From Pleurostoma richardsiae (Eukaryota; Ascomycota; Sordariomycetes; Calosphaeriales; Pleurostomataceae): a DNA stretch of 64,000 nucleotides. Positions within the stretch are counted from its first letter, which is position 1, and every line of letters begins with the position of its first letter. Below are positions 11,233 to 20,451 of this stretch, piece after piece. The translations under genes and the position numbers were made by a program. Where the stretch lies: positions 186,001 through 250,000 of the forward strand of contig JANBVO010000001.1 of NCBI GenBank assembly GCA_030052745.1, written 5' to 3'. A model generated the notes under the pieces. The model had not been told where the DNA came from. It did not search any database and saw only the letters and a program-made list of their open reading frames with translations.

Positions 11233-12005
11233 TCACGACTTCTTCACCGCCCCGAAGTTAGTCCTGACCTTCTTCGCCTCCCTCGCCTCGCTCTCGCTCT
11301 CGTCCGCCGGCTCCCCCCTCGCCGCGGCCGCCTTCTTCTTCTTGTTGTTCTTCCCCGCCGGGCCCCCGCTCGCGCTCGTCGGCGTCCCGCTGCCGTCCTT
11401 GTCCTTGTGCCCGAAGCTCGCGCTCACCGGCGTCGGCGCGTGGCTCGCCGGGGTCGACGCGGGCGTGCCCGCGTCGTTGTTGGCGGCCGCTGCCGCTGCC
11501 GCTGCCGCCGCCGCCGCGCTCGCGTTGTACGAGATGGACGACCGGCTGAAGACGCGGTTCGCCTCGGTCAGGCCCGTCTTGCGCCGCTGCGCCGCCGCCG
11601 CCGCCGTCGTGCCCTTGATGTAGTTGTCGAAGCCCGTGATGATGTTGCCTGAGGGCGTGCCGTCCAGGTAGTCCGTCTCCTTCTGGTGGATCGCCTCCTC
11701 GTGCGCGGCCTGTTGAATGTTGTCAGAACACTGGTCAGAGGAAGAGAAAGAGCCGTAGAGGTATAGAGGCAACGACGCGGGAGGCGAGGACTCACCAGCT
11801 GTCGCTCGAGCGCGCGTCGCTTCTGGAGCAGCTCCTTCAGGTGCTGCCGTGACTTCTCATAGAACGGTATTCCGCCGACGGCATCGCCGTTTGCGCCTGC
11901 GCTGGCTGGCTGGACGTTCTCGGCCATGGCGCTCTCTGTGTTGGTGGGCTCTGGCGAGGCTTCTTTCTCTGGCGCGGGATCGCCGTTTTTGGGAGACGAC
12001 GGCAT
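11233..12005 (-). CDS. EAF6: NuA4 histone acetyltransferase subunit Eaf6
   Basis: Two exons (12005-11796, 11709-11233) join in phase 0 at a GTGAGT donor, giving 228 residues. The conserved core spans the junction: YEKSRQHLKELLQKRRALERQL, then AAHEEAIHQKETDYLDGTPSGNIITGFDNYIKG (written here as adjacent segments), a coiled coil plus a signature turn of the Eaf6/MEAF6 family. Eaf6 is a small bridging subunit of NuA4 (and of NuA3 in yeast), which acetylates nucleosomal histones in the nucleus. RRKTGLTEANRVFSRSSISY follows the core. The C-terminal part is disordered, with a run of 12 alanines and a Lys-rich segment (KNNKKKKAAAA) that could be a nuclear signal. The start was chosen at MPSSPKNGDP; the upstream ATG at 12050 adds 15 residues lacking family resemblance. 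The alanine tract is likely to vary in length between isolates. Confidence 0.93.
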
Positions 12006-12476
12006 CGCGATCACGTGATGCTGGATAACCTTGCTCAAAAACACGAGCAACAGACGAGTGCGAAATGAAAGCTAGGGTATCACTGAAAGATAAATAAGTT
12101 GCAGAAGATGCACTGAACTAGACAGGCGCTGTTGTATGGATCAGGGTTGGCAGGTTTATACGTCTTACGTTGAGATAAAAAGCTGGAGGGAAGACATTGT
12201 GCTCGCACTGGCTCAATATAAAGCAGTCATCAAGCAACTTCACATCATGCAGGACGACCTAGCGCCTCCCATTACAAGTTGAAGACCATATTTCAACCGT
12301 GATTTTATTGCCCTATCTAGATCCTGTGTCTCAGTTCAGGAAGCTATGAGCTTGCTCGAGCAGCTAAATGCAGGGTCAGCTGGGGGAGAAGGGTAGAATC
12401 AGCCGCCAGCTACATATAGCCAGGACAGGCCAGCCAGAAACAAACGGGGCTCTCGAAACTTCAGGACCGGTTAGCC
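12006..12476. other. Intergenic region between EAF6 and the PWI/SR gene
   Basis: These 470 bases hold the EAF6 promoter and the 3' flank of the PWI/SR gene, both read leftward. No open frame or repeat stands out. Confidence 0.6.
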
Positions 12477-14166
12477 TCAGACGTTGCCGGAACCACTGTT
12501 CGAGGATCTCATCTTGATAATTCGCTCCCTCAGCTCCCTCTCTCGCGTCTCGTTAGTCTGCTTGTCTGCAGACTTGGGCTAAGAAGGGTCAGGACCGGTC
12601 AGCTCAGCAGCCAGCTAGTGCGTTAACCATCCCTCCTCCTTTTTCCCTTACAGGACTCTAGCGTACCTTCGATGAGGCGGCCGTCGGCTCGTCTGGCTTG
12701 GAGGATTTGGGTCTGTCTTCGTCTTCGGAACCATCAGCCGTGTTGTCTCGTGAACGTTTGTGTGAACTAATAGAGGAAGTGTTGCGTCTTGGCTCCCTTG
12801 AACGCTCGCGGCTTAGTCTCCCGCGTCTGGCTCCGCGGCTTGAGCTTCTGCTCTGACCTCTACGCCGCCGGCGACGATCGTCGGGCGACTCTGACGGTGA
12901 CGGGCTGCGAGTTAGCTCCCGTCTGCTTCGGCGACTCCGGGGAGGAGAAGAGCTTCGACTGCGGCTCCGGCTCGGACTTCGGCGCACATGTCTCCGCCGA
13001 GGGCTGCGACTTGGAGAGCGCGAACGGCGATCCGGCCCAGAACTTGACAGTGACCGCGAGTATCGACCTCTGTTATCTGGAGACCTGCTTCGTGACGCCG
13101 AATATCTCCGGCGTTTAGGCGCCGGCGAGTCGCGCCCTGAGGAAGGGGAGCGTCTCCGAGGTCGGTAGTTATTCTCTCGGATGGGGGAGCGAGACCGCTT
13201 CCGGGCAGGCGGGCTTCGTCTCCTGGGTGGGCTACTGGACCTGTACCCAGACCGGCGGCTTCCCGCCGAACTGGCCGCACGGGACCGGGATCTTGACATG
13301 GCAGAGTCGGCGGAGACAGACCGACTTGGCGAACGCCTCCGTCTCTCGTCACGCCGAGGAGGAAGCCGATCTCGGGGAACGTAGGAGTCCCGACGAGACG
13401 GGCCCCGGAAAGAATCGCGCCCTCTGGGTTCACGGCGGCCCGGTGGGGAACGTGATCGGCTGCTGGGGCGACCGAAGCCGCGTCCGCGACCGTAGGAGTC
13501 TCTATCGCCACGGCCGCCCCGCCAGCTATCGCCTCGGCCACCTCTACCGCGTCCTCGATCGCGACGCTCCATTTCCTCGCGTCTCTTTCGGGCCTCCTCC
13601 GCGGCCCTATCGGCCTCAATCTGTTCGACAGCGTCAGAAATGTGACTGCAATGGCTCACGACGCGTCGCGTATACCTTCTCTTGGATCAGCTCCAGTTTC
13701 TTCGCCTCCAACAGCTCCTTCGGAACGCCCTGAGGACTAGTCTGCGCGCTCAAACAAAGGTTCCACAGCTCCTTGCAGAACGGGGCGGTGTCCTTGTCGA
13801 GGAAGCCAGCGAGCTGGATCTGAAGTGACTTGATGTCGGGCTGTGACGCGATAGCTGTCAGCACAGGCAAATCTGAGCGAGAGATTGACCGTTGTCGGAG
13901 ACGTACGTAGCGCGAACCCTCGATGAGGTTGAAGCACAGCTCGATAACAACGTCATCCTCGTTCCCGAGAATATCGGAGATCTTGCCTGCAATCCATCTG
14001 CGTAATGACCGTGTCAGCGGGAGTGTGAAGGGACCGTGGAGGAGGAATGGGAGCGGACGTACTTTTTCATGACCTGGAGGTTCACCTTGGTCATGTCAAC
14101 CTTCTGATTGAACTCTGGAGGGAACTTGGTGCTCTTGAGGAGCTTCGCGTCTACACCGGTGGCCAT
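12477..14166 (-). CDS. PWI-domain SR-rich splicing protein (SRm160/SRRM1-like)
   Basis: Five exons (14166-14063, 13997-13907, 13840-13676, 13620-12667, 12578-12477) give 471 residues. Residues 1-120 form a PWI fold: FPPEFNQKVDMTKVNLQVMKKW, then KWIAGKISDILGNEDDVVIE with the KWI version of the Pro-Trp-Ile signature, then QIQLAGFLDKDTAPFCKELWNL. PWI domains bind nucleic acid, and SRm160 is a splicing coactivator that couples splicing to 3'-end processing. From about residue 125 the protein is almost entirely RGG and RS/SR dipeptides (for example RRSRSPSRSPRRR), typical of phosphorylated spliceosome scaffolds in the nucleus. The last short exon returns to a charged helix (ETRERELRERIIKMRSS). For intron 2 the GTACGT donor and CACAG acceptor were preferred because they give SRYPDIKSLQ, as in related fungal proteins. 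Long antisense frames in the RS region reflect codon bias. Confidence 0.88.
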
Positions 14167-14987
14167 TGCAGCCGGCAGGATTGCACCACCGAGCTCGATA
14201 GCTCGATTTGCCCTGCTCTGTTAGAGATGCTAGCTGCTCGTTTGGCTGTGACGTCGAAAATCGAGGAGAACGGCAGGTCGACTGGATTTATGGGTGGGAA
14301 AAGCCTGTGTGGGGCGTGCGGCAGCCCTGGCCAGTGCCAAAGTGCTAGGACCAGCGCGCTAAAAGCCCGAGCCTGGAGTACGAGGCTAACTAAACTAAGC
14401 CCTACTGCTCCGGCCTTCACTGCAGCTTAGCGCCGTAAATGCACTGATTGTGCGTCATTAGTCTTGAGACTTGTTAAACAGAGGTTACAGGTATCATCCT
14501 GCGCCTGTGATCTGGTTGATTCCTATTGATTGTTTCCCTGAACGATGCATCCCACAGACGAGAAGAGAGTCCTTCCGCAGAACGGGAGCCAAGTGATATG
14601 CATGTGAGAATGGTTTTCTTTGCAGAGTGTAGTGTGTATCCGAAGCTTGATGGTAAACCGTCGCCCCTAACGGTGCATCGCTGGGTAGACTGCCACCTAG
14701 TAAGCTCTCCATGCCCACAAGTACCTGTGTGTCCTCCTCCTACATTGGTCAAACCCCAAATTTATGTTACAACAGACCCCTCTCGCGGAGGGGTCTTTCA
14801 GAGGCGGTTCAAAATGCCCCACGAGGCAACAGCCCGTCATCACGTCTCTAAACAGCAGAAGATCATATCAGTGTCCGAGTTACCAAACCCGGAGCTTTTG
14901 CCCGTTAACGCCGAGGTACTGGTCCGTTGAAATGCAAACGCCTGTACGCCTGATGAAGGTCGATCCGTCTGAGATGGAGGCTCGAGA
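14167..14987. other. Intergenic region with one short hairpin
   Basis: These 820 bases lie upstream of the PWI/SR gene and downstream of the next leftward gene. I see no coding sequence. A compact hairpin at 14774-14796 is listed separately. Confidence 0.55.
14774..14796. repeat. Perfect 9-bp stem hairpin, AGACCCCTC arms
   Basis: AGACCCCTC (14774-14782) and GAGGGGTCT (14788-14796) pair perfectly around TCGCG. It lies about 200 bases past the stop of the leftward gene that ends at 14988, where it could form in the 3' UTR or affect 3'-end formation. That role is inferred from position only. Confidence 0.55.
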
Positions 14988-15711
14988 TCATGTGGTCCTG
15001 GGATACGTGAATCGGGGTTGTCTCTGCTCAATGGCTTTCGGGTCTCTCTTCTCGGCCACCTGAGCCTGCTGTTTTGCTATGAGGGCGTTTATCTTCTCTC
15101 TGGCCTTCATTAGGCTGGTGTTATCCTGCTGCTTGAGCTTTGCCCGTATCTCGTACAAAGCCATCAGGGTATTCGCGCGATCGATATCATCCTCGGGCTA
15201 TTGGTGCAACATGTTAGCGAGGGAGGGCAGCCGTACGGGACTGAAGGAATAGGTGCCTGCGCTGCGCGACTTACGCTTGAGTCTCTGCGAGGTGTGCCGG
15301 GAATCGATCCGTGGGAAGAGTTGGCACGCGTCATGGGGGGAGTGAGGATCTTTCGGCCAAACTTGTCAAATCGTGCAGCAGGAGATGCTGTTCGCGCCAC
15401 ACTGGCTGAGGCAGACGCTACGCGCTGGTGATGTCTCTGTTCCGGTAGCTTCTTCTCGGCGGCCGGGGCAGGAGTTGGCGCTTGGAGGATCTTGTTGGCG
15501 TTCACGAGGGCTGCTGCAGCTTCCGGTTCCTGTTATGCTCGAGTTAGTCTGTGCTAGGACCCCTACTGGGATAGCGACTGGATACGGACGGAATAGGCTC
15601 CGGCGTAACACGGTAGCACAACGGTTTGGGGGGGAGGGAGGGACTATCACGTACCGCAGCATGGAGATCGCTGAGGTCGGCTAGCATCTGGGCGAGCTGG
15701 ATGCTCTCCAT
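14988..15711 (-). CDS. Small conserved-looking protein of unknown function
   Basis: Three exons (15711-15655, 15529-15275, 15197-14988) join in phase 0 at GTACGT and GTAAGT donors, giving 173 residues. The first exon starts MESIQLAQMLADLSDLHAA, an amphipathic helix that continues across the junction (EPEAAAALVNANKILQ). The middle is Pro/Ser-rich with a conserved-looking FDKFGRKILTPPMTR patch. The last exon is a charged helix pair (DDIDRANTLMALYEIRAKL, then LMKAREKINALIAKQQAQV) suited to a coiled coil. There is no signal or membrane segment. The helix-linker-helix design would fit a small subunit of a larger complex, but I recognise no family and assign no function. An in-frame ATG at 15834 would add 41 residues; I preferred the inner start because the added part lacks helical character. 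Confidence 0.75.
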
Positions 15712-17153
15712 CTTGCTATCGGAGGGGTCGGCGCGCTCGAAGTGGTGGTTGCAATGCGCTAGAATAATCGAATTTGGGGTCGTTTCCCGTTCTGGTACGC
15801 AATCTTTAAGTAAGAATAGCGCCTTGAGTCGCACAAAATGACGACGGTTATGAGTACGCCGAAGGGAGGACGGCAGGCGGATGTGCTGCCATGCCAGGGT
15901 TTTGGGAATGCGCAGACAATGATGAATGAGAACTGAGAGGCAGGGAGATCGAGATTGTGGGGGGGGGGGGGAGCTCTGCCGGACAGGAAAAAACGGCGGG
16001 GAGCGACAGCAGCGACAGGGATAAGGACTGGGGAAGGTGCAGAGGCCAGAGGGGGCAGTTTCGCGGGGGCGGTGAGTGCTTGCCTTTTAGGGCAGCTGCT
16101 AATCATCCCAAGGTATCCATACTGTAGGTACGTAGTTAAGGTACTGTACCTAGCCCAATGTACCTCGCGTGCACACATTGCACGCATCTCACCTCTGTCT
16201 CTGGGCGTAAGAGCATCTGGGAAATGTGTCATCTGGTACGAAGAGCTACCTCTAGTTCACGTACCCTCCCGTAGCTTCCAGCTTCGGGGCCGAGCATGAC
16301 GGATGCCCGCCGTTCCGAAGAAGCCTGAACAAAGGACACTTCCAAGACGGTCGGTCTTCTATTGAAGACAGCACAGCTTTGTACAGGGACAAGACGCCAT
16401 CTATCAATGCTCACCTCACCTGGTCATGCAATGACTGATCTGCTTCTACCGGCATTCACACAATAGGAAGGCTTGTCCTATGTACCTAAGGCAGGGAGGC
16501 ACCTTCGATATCATGCTGGAGGACGAACATATCACCGAGAATAACAGCAGCAGAGCTTCCCCCACCTGCGGCTTTTAGGCTCAAAAGCCACGATGACGCC
16601 TTTGGTTGCGCCTCCCGCTTGGCCGTAAGCGCCGCAGGATCTCGACTGGACCTTGACTGGACATTCACAGCGAATCCTCCCGCCCGTCCATCCTATTGTG
16701 TTTCCCCATTTCTTCTGCGAACATTCGATGGCCAACAATGACAATATTACTCAGCGATATAGGTGCCTCCTGCATGTGCCACTTCTGGGCTGGCGAGAAC
16801 CCGGCGTAGAAGTACATCATGGGAACTTGGCAACATTCGAGGTCAGACTTTATAACTGTATAGATAGGTATCTAGGTGAGTTAGGTACCAGATAATAATA
16901 GATAGATGGCCCAGGCGGAGACGGAGCTTGGTGCCTTTTAGGGCATTCATTTGGCGCCGAGACTCGGACCCGCGGTACCTGGCCTGACCCATGCACCGGC
17001 TTCCGACGCCGCTTGCCGGTGCACGATTTTGTGGCTGCCGAACGGAACCCCTCACAAGCACCACAGCGACGAGGACCCCCATCGGAGACGCGTCTGCCTG
17101 TATACAAGTGGCCGTCCCGCTGTCTTGGTAACTTTCCGCTTCAGTCCAGCAAG
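15712..17153. other. Divergent intergenic region with 13-G run and TACCT-type motifs
   Basis: About 1.4 kb between two genes read away from each other. It contains a run of 13 G at 15959-15971 and scattered TAGGTAC/GTACCTA motifs (about 16125-16160, 16478-16490, 16866-16890) like those at 5.7-6.05 kb. No open frame here has coding character; the long leftward frame over 16843-17715 is a shadow of the next gene. Confidence 0.55.
15959..15971 (+). repeat. Poly-G run of 13
   Basis: Thirteen consecutive G on the + strand lie about 250 bases upstream of the leftward start at 15711. It is a homopolymer slippage site; its length may be uncertain in the assembly. Confidence 0.85.
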
Positions 17154-17997
17154 ATGTTGATGCCCCTCCGCCGTGGCCTGACCACCATGGCTTCGCTGAA
17201 GAACGCGCGCAAGGTGGTCTGCATTGGCCGCAACTATGCGTGAGCCCTCCCTTCACCCCTAACTCATCGACACCAAATGTGAAGCTTACATGAGATGCAG
17301 AGACCATGTCACAGAGCTCAACAACACCAGGCCCAAGCAGCCCTTCTTCTTCCTCAAGCCCTCCTCCGCAATTGTCCTCCCCGGCGCCGGACCTGTTGTC
17401 CGGCCCAAGGGCGTTGACCTGCATTTCGAGGTCGAGCTCGCCCTCATCATGGGCAAGCAGGTCAAGGACCTGAAGCCCGACGATGAGCAGGGCGCTCTGG
17501 ATGCCATTGAGAGTATGAGGATCTTCATTTCCGCGGCAATGAGCAAACCAAACTGAAACTTTCTGGCAGGCTATGCCGTGGCCATCGACATGACCGCGAG
17601 AAACATCCAGAACGAGGCCAAGAAGAAGGGTCTCCCCTGGGACATCGCCAAGGGCTTCGACACGTTCCTGCCCCTGAGCAACATCATCCCGAAGTCGGCC
17701 ATTCCCAACCCCCACGACGTCGAGCTCTTCCTGCAGGTCAATGGCCAGTACAAGCAGCAGGACTCGACCAACCTGCTGCTCTTCACCATCCCGCGCGTCC
17801 TGAGCGACATCTCCAAGGTCATGACCCTGCAGGAGGGCGACATCGTCCTCACCGGAACGCCCAAGGGCGTCGGGCCGGTCGTGCCTGGCGACGTTATGCG
17901 CGCTGGGATCAGGGTTGGTGGCAAGGAGCTCGAGGAGGGCAAGATCGAGATCCCCGTAGAGGAGTCGACTAGCGCCTACGAGTACTCCGAGACGTAA
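17154..17997 (+). CDS. FAHD1-type fumarylacetoacetate hydrolase family protein (acylpyruvate hydrolase / oxaloacetate decarboxylase)
   Basis: Three exons (17154-17239, 17301-17512, 17570-17997) give 241 residues, the usual FAHD1 length (about 220) plus a short leader. Family landmarks are CIGRNYADHVTEL, PFFFLKPSS and the metal-binding acidic triad E72, E74 (HFEVEL) and D106 (AIDMTARN). PWDIAKGFDTFLPLS and the C-terminal GDIVLTGTPKGVGPV complete the active-site shell. FAHD1 enzymes cleave acylpyruvates and decarboxylate oxaloacetate, mostly in mitochondria, using Mg or Mn. The leader MLMPLRRGLTT is short, basic and free of acidic residues, fitting a mitochondrial presequence. A second in-frame Met at residue 12 (MASLKNARK) would give a cytosolic form. 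Fungal relatives with different substrates exist, so the reaction is a family-level inference. Confidence 0.9.
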
Positions 17998-18139
17998 AGA
18001 GCTGGTCTACAGAGACGCCATCTACTCAACATCTACTACATATATCTAGAGTTGGGTTGGAAGCTATGTACCACAATAGATATCCCACAGCGTATATACA
18101 TGTACACCCCATATTTTCGGCCCAGGTAGTTCAGAGTCC

Positions 18140-18811
18140 TCACTCTAGATTCGGATCCTTGATGGTCCCCGGCTTCGGGGCCGCCTCGGCCAGCTCCCCG
18201 CAGTTCTTGCACCTTCTCTTCTCCTCGCTAGCCTTGAAGGCTTCCACGCCGGCCTTGATCTGCGTCCCGAGATCCGTGCAGTGGAACGCGGCCTCGTGGA
18301 CGATCTCGTGGCAGCTCTGGCAGTACCAGCGCATGCGGTCGATCGAGGTCTCGGGCCGCCTCTGCTCGAGCACGACGCCGACGGTGTTGGCGAAGCGCAC
18401 GGGGTTGTGGGGCGTGTTGGCCGGGAGCAGGAACATGTCGCCCTCGCGGATGATGATGTCCCGGAAGGCCCCGCCGTCGACTACCTTGAGCATCATGGCG
18501 CCCTTGTACTGGTAGAACCACTCGGGCGTCTCGTTGATGTGGTAGTCCGTCCTGGCGTTGGGGCCTCCGACGATCTGACGGGGGTTGGTCAGGAGGTAGC
18601 TGGGTTTTGGTTATCGCCTCTTCTACCACCGGAGACTTACCATTACTGTGAAGTCCTCGTTGTAGACGCAGTAGTTGTTGATGGGGGGTTTCAGGAGGTG
18701 AGAGTTCTCCTCAAGCCTGGAATGTATAAGGTCAGCATGGATAGCTCAAGAGTCGATATCATAATCTGGAAGAACAGACCATTTCGGCAAGTTGACTGGT
18801 GATGAAAGCAT
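18140..18811 (-). CDS. BNA1: 3-hydroxyanthranilate 3,4-dioxygenase
   Basis: Three exons (18811-18780, 18716-18641, 18574-18140) give 180 residues. The first exon is only 32 bases and encodes [10 protein letters not shown] plus two bases of the Trp codon completed by exon 2. The enzyme opens the 3-hydroxyanthranilate ring on the kynurenine route from tryptophan to NAD, in the cytosol. The cupin Fe(II) ligands are present at H48 and E54 ([11 protein letters not shown]) and H92 (TPHNPVRF), the same positions as in the human enzyme within one residue. The second, rubredoxin-like site is complete: C121 and C124 (YCQSC), C158 and C161 (RCKNCGE). The C-terminal tail past the last Cys pair is slightly long ([18 protein letters not shown]). 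It is divergent from a copper transporter, with 577 bases between the two starts. Confidence 0.95.
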
Positions 18812-19388
18812 TTTGTGAGCTGAGAAACTGTTACTTCTGAAATAAGTGCCTGAGTTATCCCGTTGCACAACTCAATGTCCAAGTTTGCGCAGGGACCAGG
18901 AGGTATGTAATATCCTACGAGGGCGAAAAAGGGTTGTAAGAGTGACTCAGACTCTCTTTCTAATCAAGAGCGGTAGCTTCGGAAGGGAAAGCTGTCTCCC
19001 GTTGCAAATGATAAGCTTCGATGATGATAGAGACACAACGGAGTTGAGTTTACCCCACCATGGGATCCCGACTGTCACCGGTGAGGGCGTGCTTCTATCA
19101 ATCCGCCGTTACGCAACTGTCACAGACGGGTGGGCCCCAATTCGACAAGGCACGGAGCTCCCTGGCGACTGACGAGGGACGTCGTCTCATCGTTCCATCC
19201 GCCTTCTGTTGTGGTCTGGCTGCGCATGTTTGAGCAGCTTTCCTGCATCAACAAGAACTACCCCATATAAGAACAATCCGTCCAAGAGCTGGGCTCTAAC
19301 TGTTTATTTACTTCTTTTGACCACCTAGTCTTCTAGGCATCTTATTTTTGAACCGCCATCCGTTCAGCAACCACACCAGCCGGCAACA
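18812..19388. promoter_or_regulatory. Shared divergent promoter region of BNA1 and the Ctr copper transporter
   Basis: The 577 bases between the divergent starts contain no gene. At 18884-18891 lies TTTGCGCA, an exact match to the yeast Mac1 copper-response element TTTGC(G/T)CA, nearer to BNA1. The divergent layout would allow shared control, but this rests on position and one motif. Confidence 0.45.
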
Positions 19389-20221
19389 ATGGATTCACAC
19401 ATGGACCACGCGCACCACACGGGGATGGATCACGGCGGAATGGACCACGGCATGGGCGACAGGTGCAGCATGAATGTGAGCTCACATCTCCTCCCTCAAC
19501 ATCACCGCCGCGGAGGTCCCATAAGGCTAACCGCATCGCGTGCCCGCAGATGCTCTTCACCTGGAACACCAACAACCTCTGCATCGTCTTCAGCCAATGG
19601 CACATCCGCTCCACCGCCGGGCTCCTCTTGTCCCTCCTCGCCGTGGTCGCCCTCGGTGCCGGCTACGAGGCCCTCCGCGCGGGCATCCGGCGGTACGAGC
19701 TCGCCGTGAGCAGGCGGGTCGAGGCTATCCCGAGTAAGCAACCCCCCCCAGGGCCTGCAGCTGCTCTTCTGCCTGCGCCTCTTCATTTTTCGATGCTTCC
19801 CCCGCCTCTCCTATAATTCCTTCTCTCTATCTGCCAGTGATATTGCGAAGAGAGCCATTCGCTAAGAGATGAAATGAGGTGACAATGTTACTGAGACTAC
19901 CCCGTTGGCTTGGGCTACAGGACAGAACCAGGGGCAGGTCAGCAAGAGGGCCCACGTCATCAAGTCGCTGCTGTACGCCGTGCAGACCTTTTACGCCTTT
20001 ATGATTATGTGAGTTCCCTTGCGCCCCTGCTCCGTTGCTTCTAGATATTACCTGCCGCCGGAGAGGGTAATGGCTAACGAGGTGTCGCCTGGTTGCCCTC
20101 TAGGCTTATCTTCATGACCTACAACGGCTGGGTGATGCTCTCGGTCACCGTTGGGGCGTTTGTTGGCTATCTACTGTTTGGAAACACGACCACTGCTGCA
20201 AAGGAGACGGCGTGCCATTAA
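19389..20221 (+). CDS. Ctr-family high-affinity copper transporter
   Basis: Four exons (19389-19475, 19550-19733, 19921-20008, 20104-20221) give 158 residues. The N terminus is a copper-collecting Met/His segment with repeated MDH motifs (MDSHMDHAHHTGMDHGG). It is followed by MLFTWNTNNLCIVF leading to TM1 (STAGLLLSLLAVVALGAGY), a cytosolic loop, TM2 (LLYAVQTFYAFMIMLIFM) and TM3. TM2 to TM3 carries the full Mx3Mx12Gx3G signature of Ctr proteins: Met-Leu-Ile-Phe-Met, then 12 residues, then GAFVG. Ctr proteins form trimers that pass Cu(I) through the plasma membrane (Ctr1/Ctr4 type) or the vacuolar membrane (Ctr2 type); the sequence alone does not decide which. The C terminus ends in Cys-His (ETACH), a typical place for a Cu(I)-handing Cys. 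It shares a divergent promoter with BNA1. Confidence 0.93.
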
Positions 20222-20451
20222 GGGACGAGAGCTGGCGCAAGGAGCTGAAGAAGGGGTATATCGCCCGGGGATCGTCTTTCAAGGAGCTCTTCCGCCAAGG
20301 AGTTAGTCGGGCCCACACGGCTATGCGAGGCAAACGGGGAGTGAAACCGTGGCATGCGCCGTTATGCTAGAGTATCTATGCATTTAGGATATCCAACTCT
20401 ACAAGAAGCTGGAGACTAAACGGTTTTCTACTAGACCGTTCCGTCAGCCCG

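Noticed and set aside
12912-13619. 235-codon frame offset within the RS-rich exon
   Set aside because: Shadow of the Arg/Ser repeat codons of the PWI/SR gene in another frame.
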